This document shows positions 7,352 through 15,692 of a stretch of 30,190 nt of DNA, piece after piece; position 1 is the stretch's first letter; every line of letters starts with the position of its first letter. Position numbers and translations under genes: made by a program. The stretch is taken from the NCBI GenBank assembly GCA_024683935.1, contig JAIKXV010000063.1, positions 1-30,190 on the forward strand, read 5' to 3'. The DNA comes from Lachnospiraceae bacterium (GTDB lineage: Bacteria; Bacillota_A; Clostridia; Lachnospirales; Lachnospiraceae). The notes below the pieces were generated by a model. It was not told the DNA's origin, did no database searches, and saw nothing but the letters and a program-made list of their open reading frames with translations.

Positions 7352-8292
7352 ATATAAATGCTGGAAAGCTTTTTAAGGAAATACGGTTGGCATTTGCAGC
7401 CGTTTTTCTTTTATCTCTTGTTATTCTGATGGCTTTCCCCGTTATGGCCCAGGAAAATATCACGAGCAACACCGGGGCTTCCAGGGGGGACACCGTTACG
7501 GTTCCGGGGGAGAGGAGCCAGAACTATAATGATCTTGGCTTGAGCGACAACCCCTATAATTCCAGTACGGTGATCCGTGAACCGGGTACGGCAGAAACGC
7601 CGGAGGATATAAGAGAGCTTAATATAGGGAATAATCTGAATATCACCTATTCTGACGAGAGGGGAAACCTGTCGGGTTCTTTGAGGATACTCATAACCCT
7701 GACGCTTTTAGCCCTCGCACCGTTCCTGCTTATCATGATGACCTCGTTTACGAGGATTATTATCGTCATGCATTTCACCAGAACTGCCATAGGCACACAG
7801 ACAGCGCCTCCTAACCAGGTGCTTATCGGGCTGTCTCTTTTCCTTACGTTCTTTATCATGCAGCCCGCCATCACCGAGATCAATACAAAGGCGGTGCAGC
7901 CCTTTGAGGCCGGGCAGATAACCCAGACGGAATTCAGGGAGAAAGCCATGGAGCCCCTCCGGCAGTTCATGTACGGACAGACACAGAAGAGGGATGTGCA
8001 GCTTTTCCTTGATATAGCGAAGCTGGACCCGGTGGAGGAGCTGGATGATATCCCGAATTATGTGCTGATACCGGCTTTTTGTATCTCGGAACTCCGTACC
8101 GCGTTTATAATCGGCTTTCTGATATACATTCCCTTTATCGTGATAGACATGGTGGTGGCTTCCACGCTGATGAGCATGGGTATGATGATGCTGCCGCCAA
8201 CCACTATATCCATGCCCTTTAAGATACTGCTGTTCGTGCTGGCGGACGGCTGGAATCTGGTTATAGGATCGCTTGTGAAAACGTTCTACTGA
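7348..8292 (+). CDS. fliP: Flagellar export gate protein FliP with extended N-terminus
   Basis: Core subunit of the flagellar type III export channel. 314 residues, longer than the 220-260 usual for the family. A signal peptide is evident (hydrophobic residues about 14-33, likely cleavage after VMA, residues 32-34). About 80 Ser/Asn/Thr-rich residues of no recognised fold precede the conserved body. That body begins at SGSLRILITLTLLALAPFLL and contains MTSFTRIIIVMHFTR, a TAPPNQVLIGLSLFLTFF block and the C-terminal LPPTTISMPFKILLFVLADG. The extra periplasmic segment is the unusual part. The start overlaps the fliO stop (ATGA). Confidence 0.95.
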   Translation: MNINAGKLFKEIRLAFAAVFLLSLVILMAFPVMAQENITSNTGASRGDTVTVPGERSQNYNDLGLSDNPYNSSTVIREPGTAETPEDIRELNIGNNLNITYSDERGNLSGSLRILITLTLLALAPFLLIMMTSFTRIIIVMHFTRTAIGTQTAPPNQVLIGLSLFLTFFIMQPAITEINTKAVQPFEAGQITQTEFREKAMEPLRQFMYGQTQKRDVQLFLDIAKLDPVEELDDIPNYVLIPAFCISELRTAFIIGFLIYIPFIVIDMVVASTLMSMGMMMLPPTTISMPFKILLFVLADGWNLVIGSLVKTFY

Positions 8293-8306
8293 AAGGAGTG
8301 CAGCGC

Positions 8307-8576
8307 ATGACAATAGATACAGTATCGGATCTTGTCAGGAATACCCTGTATGTCATCATTACCTCATCGGCACCGCTGCTTTTGATATCTCTGGTGGTGG
8401 GACTTACGGTGTCCATTTTCCAGACGGTTACCTCCATACAGGAGCAGACGCTGACCTTCGTGCCCAAGGTAATAGCTATTTTCATAGGTCTCATGGTAAT
8501 GGGCCACTGGATGATGAATAACATGGTTACCTTTACGGAGAGCCTGTGGCAGGATTTCTCCATATACATTAAATAA
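8307..8576 (+). CDS. fliQ: Flagellar export gate protein FliQ
   Basis: Small two-helix membrane subunit of the export gate. 89 residues, the usual length. Typical sequence: TVSDLVRNTLYVIITSSAPL, then LVVGLTVSIFQTVTSIQEQT and LTFVPKV. I start it at ATG 8307, because GAAAGGAG at 8291-8298 lies at the correct distance. An in-frame GTG at 8298 would overlap that ribosome binding site and add three residues with no family support. It is followed after eight bases by fliR. Confidence 0.95.
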   Translation: MTIDTVSDLVRNTLYVIITSSAPLLLISLVVGLTVSIFQTVTSIQEQTLTFVPKVIAIFIGLMVMGHWMMNNMVTFTESLWQDFSIYIK

Positions 8577-8584
8577 TAAAAGAA

Positions 8585-9373
8585 GTGTTTTGGTATAATT
8601 TTTCCGTAAAAGATCTGGAATACTACCTGCTGATACTGACAAGGATCGCCTCTTTCATGTTTTCGGCACCTTTTTTCAGCACAAATAACGTGCCGAGAAG
8701 AGTGAAGACGGGACTATCCCTTTTTATCGCCTTTCTGGCCTATGTCACGATCAAACCCCATGAGGTGCTGGAGTACAGCACGATTATCGGATATGCCATT
8801 CTGGTGATAAAGGAGGCTTTCTGCGGGGTTACCATCGGGTTCTGTGCAAATCTTGCGCTCTATGTCCTGCAGTTTGCGGGTTCCAATATTGACAGGGATA
8901 TAGGTCTCGCCATGGTCAGCATTTTCGATCCGATGACCAGACAGCAGACGGGTTTTACAGGTTCCCTTTATCAGTACGCCTTTATGCTGATCATGATGAT
9001 CACGAATCTGCACCACTATATTCTAAGGGCGTTTTTTGAAAGCTTTACGATGATACCCATGGGGCACGCCTCCCTTCCCGGAGAGGGGCTGGTCTTTGTG
9101 GTCACGGGTTATATCATGGATTCCTTCATAATCGCATTCAGGATATATCTGCCGATCTACGCCACCATGCTGCTTCTGAATTCGGTTCTCGGCATTCTGG
9201 CGAAGGTTGCGCCGCAGATGAATATGTTCTCGGTCGGCGTGCAGCTGAAGATATTTGTGGGCTTTGCGGCCCTTATCGCCACCACGTCGCTTATTCCGGT
9301 GATGAGCGACTATATAGCGGGCGAAATGAAGAGGATGATCACAAACATAGTGGAGGTTATGAGCAGCGGATGA
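8585..9373 (+). CDS. fliR: Flagellar export gate protein FliR
   Basis: Membrane subunit closing the FliP/FliQ helical assembly. 262 residues, normal length, with about six hydrophobic helices. Recognisable segments: LLILTRIASFMFSAPFFSTN near the start, VPRRVKTGLSLFIAF, and MVSIFDPMTRQQTGFTGSLY in the middle. The start is GTG at 8585; only a weak AAAAGAA precedes it, so translation probably depends on ribosomes finishing fliQ eight bases upstream. The stop overlaps the flhB ATG (ATGA). Confidence 0.93.
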   Translation: MFWYNFSVKDLEYYLLILTRIASFMFSAPFFSTNNVPRRVKTGLSLFIAFLAYVTIKPHEVLEYSTIIGYAILVIKEAFCGVTIGFCANLALYVLQFAGSNIDRDIGLAMVSIFDPMTRQQTGFTGSLYQYAFMLIMMITNLHHYILRAFFESFTMIPMGHASLPGEGLVFVVTGYIMDSFIIAFRIYLPIYATMLLLNSVLGILAKVAPQMNMFSVGVQLKIFVGFAALIATTSLIPVMSDYIAGEMKRMITNIVEVMSSG

Positions 9374-10521
9374 GCTACTTTGATTCACTATCCATACCGG
9401 AAGATACTGTGCTTCTGAAGCTTGATCTCCAGTTTTTTGCGGACGGCGAAGGCGGGGAGAAAACAGAAGAACCCACTTCGAAAAAGCTGAATGATGCAAG
9501 GAAAGAAGGGCAGGTGGCTAAGAGCCAGGAGCTTAACAGCGCCATCAGCCTTATTGCTGTTTTTCTGCTGCTCCGGGTCATTGGCTTTTACACGGGAACC
9601 CGGTTCCTGGAAATGTTTAACTGGGTTTATTCGGCGATACCAGAGCATACGGTGATCACAGGCGGAAAGATAAGCGTCCGCGATTTTTGTACTTACGTAA
9701 ACAGATGTGCCCTGCAGATGCTGCTGATACTGCTTCCGATCCTTCTGGTCGGATTTGCGATATCGGTTATAGTGAATCTGGTGCAGGTAAAGTGGGCTCC
9801 TACCACGAAGCCCCTGATGCCGAAATTCAATAAACTCTCTCCCTTAAGCGGAGTAAAGAGGCTTTTCTCATTTGAAAAGCTCTTTGAACTATTAAAATCC
9901 TTTATCAAGATACTGGTAATAGGCTACATGACCTATATCACCCTGAAAAACAAGCTGGGGATGATCATGCTTCTGGAGCAGTTTTCCCTGAAAGAGGGTG
10001 TGGGTCTGGTCCTTGATACGGTTCTGGATCTGGGACTTCGCATATCGATCATGTATCTCGTAGTGGGAATTGCGGATTATGCATACAGAAAGTGGAAATT
10101 CCACAAGGATATGATGATGACCAAGCAGGAAGTCAAAGATGAGTACAAGAATTCCGAAGGAGATCCGCAGATAAAGGGAAAGATCCGGCAGAAGATGAGG
10201 GAAGTGAGCCAGCGGCGTATGATGGCCGCCATTCCGCAGGCGGATGTGGTTATCACGAACCCGACGCACTTTGCAGTTGCACTCCGCTATGATATTACCA
10301 TTGCCGCTGCACCCATAGTGGTGGCAAAGGGCACGGATTTCCTGGCACAGAAGATAAAGGAAGTGGCCAGGGAGAATGATGTTGATATTGTAGAGAATAA
10401 GCCTCTGGCCAGAATGATCTACCACAATGTGGAGCTGGGGGATATTATTCCGCCGGAGCTGTATCAGGCGGTGGCAGAAGTCCTCGCTATGGTGTATAAT
10501 GCAAGAGAACAGCGATCATGA
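9370..10521 (+). CDS. flhB: Flagellar export switch protein FlhB
   Basis: Export apparatus protein that switches secretion from hook to filament substrates after cutting itself. 383 residues. The N-terminal signature GGEKTEEPTSKKLNDARKEG is followed by four membrane helices (about residues 50-230). The cytoplasmic domain holds the autocleavage motif NPTH (Asn297-Pro298). A leader of about 27 residues precedes the usual start of the family motif, including LLKLDLQFFADG, which is also seen in clostridial FlhB as I recall it, so the ATG at 9370 is accepted. It overlaps the fliR stop. Confidence 0.95.
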   Translation: MSYFDSLSIPEDTVLLKLDLQFFADGEGGEKTEEPTSKKLNDARKEGQVAKSQELNSAISLIAVFLLLRVIGFYTGTRFLEMFNWVYSAIPEHTVITGGKISVRDFCTYVNRCALQMLLILLPILLVGFAISVIVNLVQVKWAPTTKPLMPKFNKLSPLSGVKRLFSFEKLFELLKSFIKILVIGYMTYITLKNKLGMIMLLEQFSLKEGVGLVLDTVLDLGLRISIMYLVVGIADYAYRKWKFHKDMMMTKQEVKDEYKNSEGDPQIKGKIRQKMREVSQRRMMAAIPQADVVITNPTHFAVALRYDITIAAAPIVVAKGTDFLAQKIKEVARENDVDIVENKPLARMIYHNVELGDIIPPELYQAVAEVLAMVYNAREQRS

Positions 10522-10569
10522 GATTGTTATTAGCGGGACGCTGCGTGCGTATTGTTTTAGGAGTTATTC

Positions 10570-12639
10570 ATGCCGGTAAAAACCCAGAGTAAGGGCAAGG
10601 TTTTTAATGTATTTGATGTCGGGGTCGCACTGTATCTGCTGTGTGCCTTTGTCTTCATGATCATTACACTGCCGGCCACCCTCCTGGACGTGTGCCTTGC
10701 TTTTAATATGGCAATTGCTTTTGCCATACTGTTTAATACGCTGTTTGTAAAAGAAGTGCTGGATATGTCCTACTATCCCACGATACTTCTTTTTACCACT
10801 ATATTCCGCATATCCTTAAATGTATCTTCCACGAAGCTGATCCTTACCACCGGCGACCCGGGAAACGTGGTCCGGACCTTCGGACAGTTCGTCGGAGGGA
10901 ACGACCTGATCGTCGGAACCATAGTTTATATCATCCTGCTGATAGTGCAGCTGGTTGTAATAAACAAGGGTTCTGAAAGAGTATCGGAAGTAACGGCCAG
11001 ATTTACACTGGACGCCATGCCAGGTAAACAGATGGCGATAGACGCGGACCTGAATTCCGGAGCCATAGACGATAAGGAAGCAAAGGCGCGCCGTGACAAG
11101 ATACAGGAAGAATCAAGCTTCTTCGGTTCCATGGACGGTGCCGTCAAGTATGTTAAGGGAGATACAAACGCAGGACTTATAATCACCGGCGTCAATTTAG
11201 TGGGCGGAATAGCCATGGCCATGCTCCGCAGGGGAATGACCTTCCAGGACGCCCTTAATACTTACACGATACTTACCATAGGTGACGGCCTGGTGGGAGA
11301 GATACCATCTCTCCTTATTTCGCTTTCAACAGGTATCCTGGTTACCAAGGGAGCAAAGGAAGCAGATTTCGGTCCCACACTCGTGCGGCAGATCATGTCC
11401 ACCCCGAAGGTCATGTATATGGCAGGAGCCATAATCGCATTCCTCGGAGTTGCGACACCGCTTAACCCCGTGATCTTTGTCACGATGGGAGCGATCTTCG
11501 TCGTGGGCGGCAGGATGATGCAGAACCAGCTGGAGGTTCAGGCGGTTGAAGCCGAGGCCGAGAGACCGGAAGAAGTCAGCGCGGAAGAAATACGAAAACC
11601 CGAGAATGTAATATCACTCCTCAATGTGGATCCCATAGAGCTGGAATTCGGTTACGGCATCATACCCCTGGCAGATGTTAACCAGGGCGGAGACCTCCTT
11701 GACAGAGTGGTTATGATCAGGCGGCAGATCGCGCTTGAAATGGGTACGGTGGTTCCCATTATCCGTCTCCGTGATAATATCCAGCTGAATCCCAATCAGT
11801 ACATCATAAAGATCAAGGGTGTGCAGGTTGCGGAAGGAGAGATACTTTTTGACCACTATATGGCAATGAATCCCGGTTATGTGGAAGAGGAGATAACGGG
11901 AATACCGACCTTTGAACCCTCGTTCCATCTGCCGGCCACCTGGATCACAGAGAGCCAGAGAGAAAGGGCGGAGTCCGTGGGTTATACCGTTGTTGATCCG
12001 CCGTCCATTATAGCTACACACCTGACAGAGGTGATAAGAGCCCATATCAGTGAGCTTCTTACCCGTCAGGATACCCAGAACCTTATCAATAACCTTAAGG
12101 AATCCAATCCCGAGGTTGTGGACGAGCTTACGCCGAAGATACTCGGCATAGGCGAGATCCAGAAGGTGCTGCAGAACCTTTTGAAGGAAGGTATCAGTAT
12201 AAGGGATCTGCTTACCATCTTCGAGTCTCTTGCGGATAACGGCGCCACCACCAGGGATACCGATATTCTGACGGAATACTGCCGTCAGGCACTGAAGAGA
12301 GCGATAAGCGCCAGATATTTCCAGGCCGGAGAGAGCAACAGCGTAGTTACGCTGGATCCGGCGATAGAGCAGGAGATAATGGCAAGCGTGAAGCAGACGG
12401 AACAGGGGTCTTACCTGACTCTGCCGCCTGACAGGACCAGAGCAATAATGACAGCTACGGAGAACGAGATAAAGAAGCTGGAGGATATGGGAAGGAATCC
12501 CATAGTGCTTACTTCTCCGATAGTCAGGATCTATTTCAAGAAGCTGTCTGAGGACTATATCAGGGATCTGATAGTTGTGTCCTATAACGAAGTGGAGAGT
12601 ACTGCGGATCTGCAGTCCGTGGGGATTATTACAGCTTAG
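10570..12639 (+). CDS. flhA: Flagellar export gate protein FlhA
   Basis: Largest export-gate subunit; a nonamer whose cytoplasmic ring docks substrate-chaperone complexes. 689 residues, normal length. The N-terminal half has about eight membrane helices and the conserved cytoplasmic loop with TARFTLDAMPGKQMAIDADL and GAIDDKEAKARR. The C-terminal half (from about residue 345) is the soluble docking domain, with ELEFGYGIIPLAD and TQNLINNL. TAGGAG at 10556-10561 gives a good ribosome binding site. The 48 bases after flhB contain a short GC-rich run but no convincing terminator. Confidence 0.97.
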   Translation: MPVKTQSKGKVFNVFDVGVALYLLCAFVFMIITLPATLLDVCLAFNMAIAFAILFNTLFVKEVLDMSYYPTILLFTTIFRISLNVSSTKLILTTGDPGNVVRTFGQFVGGNDLIVGTIVYIILLIVQLVVINKGSERVSEVTARFTLDAMPGKQMAIDADLNSGAIDDKEAKARRDKIQEESSFFGSMDGAVKYVKGDTNAGLIITGVNLVGGIAMAMLRRGMTFQDALNTYTILTIGDGLVGEIPSLLISLSTGILVTKGAKEADFGPTLVRQIMSTPKVMYMAGAIIAFLGVATPLNPVIFVTMGAIFVVGGRMMQNQLEVQAVEAEAERPEEVSAEEIRKPENVISLLNVDPIELEFGYGIIPLADVNQGGDLLDRVVMIRRQIALEMGTVVPIIRLRDNIQLNPNQYIIKIKGVQVAEGEILFDHYMAMNPGYVEEEITGIPTFEPSFHLPATWITESQRERAESVGYTVVDPPSIIATHLTEVIRAHISELLTRQDTQNLINNLKESNPEVVDELTPKILGIGEIQKVLQNLLKEGISIRDLLTIFESLADNGATTRDTDILTEYCRQALKRAISARYFQAGESNSVVTLDPAIEQEIMASVKQTEQGSYLTLPPDRTRAIMTATENEIKKLEDMGRNPIVLTSPIVRIYFKKLSEDYIRDLIVVSYNEVESTADLQSVGIITA

Positions 12640-12668
12640 GGTATTTATAAGCATAAACATAAATTGCT

Positions 12669-14021
12669 ATGATAATTAAAAAATTTACAGCGAAAACTGA
12701 AGAAGAAGCTACAAGGGAAGCGAAGTCGGAACTGGGCGAAAACGCAGTCGTTATGAACGTGCGTACCGTTAAGCCCGGCGGGCTTTTTGGTTTCTTTAAG
12801 CGCGCCCAGGTGGAGGTCACCGCAGCTGTGGAGGAAGTTTCAGATACCACGGTATCAAATTCGAAGCCGGTACAGCTCCCTCCTTACAGGCCCGAGGGGA
12901 AGAGCAGCCACACCATGTCCCTTGACAGGGGAGTGAAGGATACTTCCGAAATAGATCTGTCCATAGTGCGGGATGCCGCCAGGAAGATAGACGAGAATGA
13001 AAGGCAGCTTGAGTCCCGTAAGGTTACGGAGGAAAAGAAGGAAGAAGAGGATATTTCAAGGGAGAAGAAGACCCTGAAAGAAAGCGGGGATTCCAGCAAG
13101 GCCATATCCGAAAAGCTGGACAGCATTCATTCTCTTATAGAAAAACAGATAAAGAGCGAGCACGGAGAGGACACCTCCTCTGAAAACGAGGAAACAAAGG
13201 AAGAAAAGGAAAGCGACGAGATAAACCGCTTCCTTGACCTGATCTCCGATACCTTAAAAGACAATGAAGTAGACGAAAAGTACGTGAAGTCCATTGTGGA
13301 GGAAGCGAGACAGCTCAGGAAGCCGGGGGTTTCCATAGATTATATGCTGTCGGGCATCTATCAGAGACTGATATTGAAATTCGGGGAAGCCGCCACGATA
13401 GAAAAGAACGCGCGCGAGCCGGAAGCGGTATTTTTCCTGGGACCTACGGGTGTCGGAAAGACTACCACGATAGCGAAGATTGCATCCCGTCTGGTTGTGC
13501 ATGATAAAAAGAGGGTGGCGCTGGTCACCACCGACACATACAGGGTAAAGGCAGCGGAACAGCTTAGAACCTACGCAGACATACTGAATGTACCTTTCAG
13601 GATCGTCTATGTGGATGACGATATGAGGAGTGCGCTGAACGAATTCAAGAACTTTGACTTCGTGCTGGTGGACACCGCGGGACATTCTCCGAAGAATAAT
13701 GAGCAGATAGGAAACCAGAAGCAGTTCATAGATCTCACCCGGGATACGATGAAGATCTCGGTATACCTCGTGGTATCGGTTACCACCAAGTACAGGGATC
13801 TGCTGAACATAGCGGATACCTATTCAAAGCTGGTGGATTACAGGATAATCTTCACAAAGCTGGACGAGACTACTACTCTCGGAAACATGCTGAATCTGAA
13901 GCTCCATACCGGGGCGGAGATATCCTATGTGACAAACGGCCAGGACGTGCCGGACGACATGGAAGTATTTGATGCGCAGAAAACCGTAAGGGTGCTCCTC
14001 GGGGGCAAGGGATCAGAATAA
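12669..14021 (+). CDS. flhF: Flagellar placement GTPase FlhF
   Basis: SRP-type GTPase that sets where flagella are built; its activity is stimulated by FlhG. 450 residues, longer than the 366 of B. subtilis FlhF. Domains: the N-terminal B domain (MIIKKFTAKTEEEATREAK, then VVMNVRTVKPGGLFGFF); a long Glu/Lys/Ser-rich charged linker (about residues 75-190) that explains the extra length; then N and G domains with Walker A GPTGVGKTTT starting at Gly258, the TTDTYRVKAAEQLRTYADI motif and VLVDTAGHSPKN. No clear ribosome binding site precedes ATG 12669, yet MIIKKF is the family start. Its low translation signal could limit FlhF dose. Confidence 0.95.
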   Translation: MIIKKFTAKTEEEATREAKSELGENAVVMNVRTVKPGGLFGFFKRAQVEVTAAVEEVSDTTVSNSKPVQLPPYRPEGKSSHTMSLDRGVKDTSEIDLSIVRDAARKIDENERQLESRKVTEEKKEEEDISREKKTLKESGDSSKAISEKLDSIHSLIEKQIKSEHGEDTSSENEETKEEKESDEINRFLDLISDTLKDNEVDEKYVKSIVEEARQLRKPGVSIDYMLSGIYQRLILKFGEAATIEKNAREPEAVFFLGPTGVGKTTTIAKIASRLVVHDKKRVALVTTDTYRVKAAEQLRTYADILNVPFRIVYVDDDMRSALNEFKNFDFVLVDTAGHSPKNNEQIGNQKQFIDLTRDTMKISVYLVVSVTTKYRDLLNIADTYSKLVDYRIIFTKLDETTTLGNMLNLKLHTGAEISYVTNGQDVPDDMEVFDAQKTVRVLLGGKGSE

Positions 14022-14033
14022 AAGAGGAATAAA

Positions 14034-14918
14034 GTGGATCAGGCCGATAAACTGAGAAACATAATAAAGGCAAGTCAGGTGGCTCCGCCCAGTACCGCCA
14101 GGGTAATAACAGTTACCAGCGGAAAAGGAGGAGTGGGCAAATCCAATGTATCCATCAATCTCGCGGTACAGTTCAAGTCCGCGGGGAAGAGGGTGCTGAT
14201 TTTTGATGCGGATTTCGGACTGGCAAATATCGAGGTCATGTTCGGAGCCATTCCGAAGCACAGCCTGGCGGATCTTATCTATCAGGGAGCCGATATCAAG
14301 GATGTCATAACCTGGGGCCCCATGGGGATAGGATTTATCTCCGGAGGATCCGGTATAGCTGGTATGGGAAACTTAAGCCGCGACCATCTGGATTACCTTA
14401 TCCGGAATCTTGCCGAACTGGACACGATGGCTGATGTTATTATAATAGATACAGCAGCGGGAATATCCGAAGCAGTGTTGGAATTCCTCGTGGCGAGCAG
14501 GGAGATCCTCCTTGTGACCACTCCGGAACCCACATCCATAACGGATTCTTATTCACTGTTAAAAGCACTGAACCTTCATACCAAATTCAATAAGGACGAG
14601 ACGAAGGTGAAGGTCATTACCAATAAAGTCGACACTACAGAAGAGGGAAAACAGCTTTATTCCAAGCTCAGCGCTGTTGTGAACAGGTATCTGAAGCTCA
14701 ATATGGAGTTTCTGGGAGTGGTACCCTATGACAACGCCCTTGTGAAGGCTGTTATGCAGCAGAGCCCTGTATCCATAAGCAATCCCACAACCAAGGCTAC
14801 CAAGGCCTTTATGGATATAGCGGACACACTTATGAACATACCACATACCGAGACTATTTACAGAAGGGGAATGAGCGGATTCTTTGCGAATATCATTGCA
14901 GGAAGGAAATTTTCTTAA
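14034..14918 (+). CDS. flhG: Flagellar number regulator FlhG (MinD-like ATPase)
   Basis: ParA/MinD-family ATPase that controls flagellar number and C-ring assembly, partner of FlhF. 294 residues. The N-terminal stretch MDQADKLRNIIKASQ resembles the DQA-type FlhF-activating region. The deviant Walker A motif SGKGGVGKSN is at residues 29-38, followed by FDADFGLANIEVMFG and a switch II segment VIIIDTAAGISEAVLEF. A C-terminal amphipathic helix expected for membrane binding is plausible in the last 30 residues. The GTG at 14034 follows AGAGGA. Its stop directly abuts the PilZ gene. Confidence 0.95.
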   Translation: MDQADKLRNIIKASQVAPPSTARVITVTSGKGGVGKSNVSINLAVQFKSAGKRVLIFDADFGLANIEVMFGAIPKHSLADLIYQGADIKDVITWGPMGIGFISGGSGIAGMGNLSRDHLDYLIRNLAELDTMADVIIIDTAAGISEAVLEFLVASREILLVTTPEPTSITDSYSLLKALNLHTKFNKDETKVKVITNKVDTTEEGKQLYSKLSAVVNRYLKLNMEFLGVVPYDNALVKAVMQQSPVSISNPTTKATKAFMDIADTLMNIPHTETIYRRGMSGFFANIIAGRKFS

Positions 14919-15671
14919 ATGCTTAACGATTATATAGTGCCCGGTGACAGGCTGGAGCTTACATCCACCAGGTTTTCGGAGGAATCTGTGGAGGATCTCG
15001 AGGGGAAGGCCGGAGCGAAGGGGCGTATCTATCATTCAAAAATATACGATATCAGATCCGAAGAGGAGATCGAGATCGAAATGCCTATTGAAAAGGGCAA
15101 GCTGATCCTGCTGCCCGTAGGCGGGGAATTCGATCTGTGTTTCTATACGGCTACAGGCCTTTTCCAGTGTTATTCGGTGGTAAAGGACAGATACAAGACC
15201 AATAATCTCTATATTCTGGTGATGGAGATCACCAGCGGCTTGCGTAAGTTCCAGAGGAGGGAATACTACAGGTTCAACTGCATACTTGATATGAAGTGCA
15301 GAAAACTGAGCGATGAAGAGCAGGAAGCTTACGTATCCCGTTCCGTTGAATTCATGGATACCGATCTCACCCTTGAGGACGGGGTCATTGTGGATATCAG
15401 CGGAGGAGGAGCCAGGTTCATATCCGATCAGAGGTATGACCAGAATGCCAGGGTGCTTTTCCGTTTCTCTCTTATGATGGATGACAAGCCCCAGCAGTTT
15501 TCCATAGTGGGAAGGATAATAAGGTCGAACCCCAAGGAAGGCGTTCCGGACAAGTATGAGAACCGTGTAAAATTCCTGAGCCTGGACAGCCATGAGAGAG
15601 AGGATATCATCAGATACATTTTTGAAGAAGAGCGGAAGATGAGGCGGAGAAACAACGACGCACGCGGATAA
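14919..15671 (+). CDS. YcgR-like PilZ domain c-di-GMP receptor
   Basis: Flagellar brake-type protein expected to bind cyclic di-GMP and act on the motor. 250 residues. The N-terminal half (about residues 1-105) looks like the YcgR N-terminal beta-barrel domain. The PilZ domain follows, with both c-di-GMP-binding motifs intact: RxxxR as Arg114-Glu-Tyr-Tyr-Arg118, and DxSxxG at Asp159-Ser161-Gly164. The last 15 residues are strongly basic (KMRRRNN). The gene sits between flhG and cheB, with its ATG touching the flhG stop, so it is made with the motor and chemotaxis proteins. Classical B. subtilis fla/che lacks this gene at this spot; there YpfA/DgrA is encoded elsewhere. Confidence 0.88.
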   Translation: MLNDYIVPGDRLELTSTRFSEESVEDLEGKAGAKGRIYHSKIYDIRSEEEIEIEMPIEKGKLILLPVGGEFDLCFYTATGLFQCYSVVKDRYKTNNLYILVMEITSGLRKFQRREYYRFNCILDMKCRKLSDEEQEAYVSRSVEFMDTDLTLEDGVIVDISGGGARFISDQRYDQNARVLFRFSLMMDDKPQQFSIVGRIIRSNPKEGVPDKYENRVKFLSLDSHEREDIIRYIFEEERKMRRRNNDARG

Positions 15672-15692
15672 TGTCGAGCGTAAGGAGAGAGC

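Noticed and set aside
8298..8306. GTG start for fliQ
   Set aside because: It overlaps the ribosome binding site; ATG 8307 has correct spacing and gives the usual 89 residues.
8594..8599. TATAAT with a preceding TGG at the start of fliR
   Set aside because: It lies within coding sequence of a tightly packed operon and has no -35 element.
11614..12660. 348-residue reverse-strand open frame (and a similar one at 15036-16070)
   Set aside because: They lie opposite flhA, and opposite the PilZ and cheB genes, have low-complexity His/Arg/Leu composition and no recognisable family; they are shadows of codon bias.
14043..14050. GCCGATAA, identical to the sigma-28 -10 consensus, inside the start of flhG
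   Set aside because: No TAAA lies 15-16 bases upstream (the nearest are at 20 and 9 bases), and the bases are ordinary codons for Ala-Asp-Lys.
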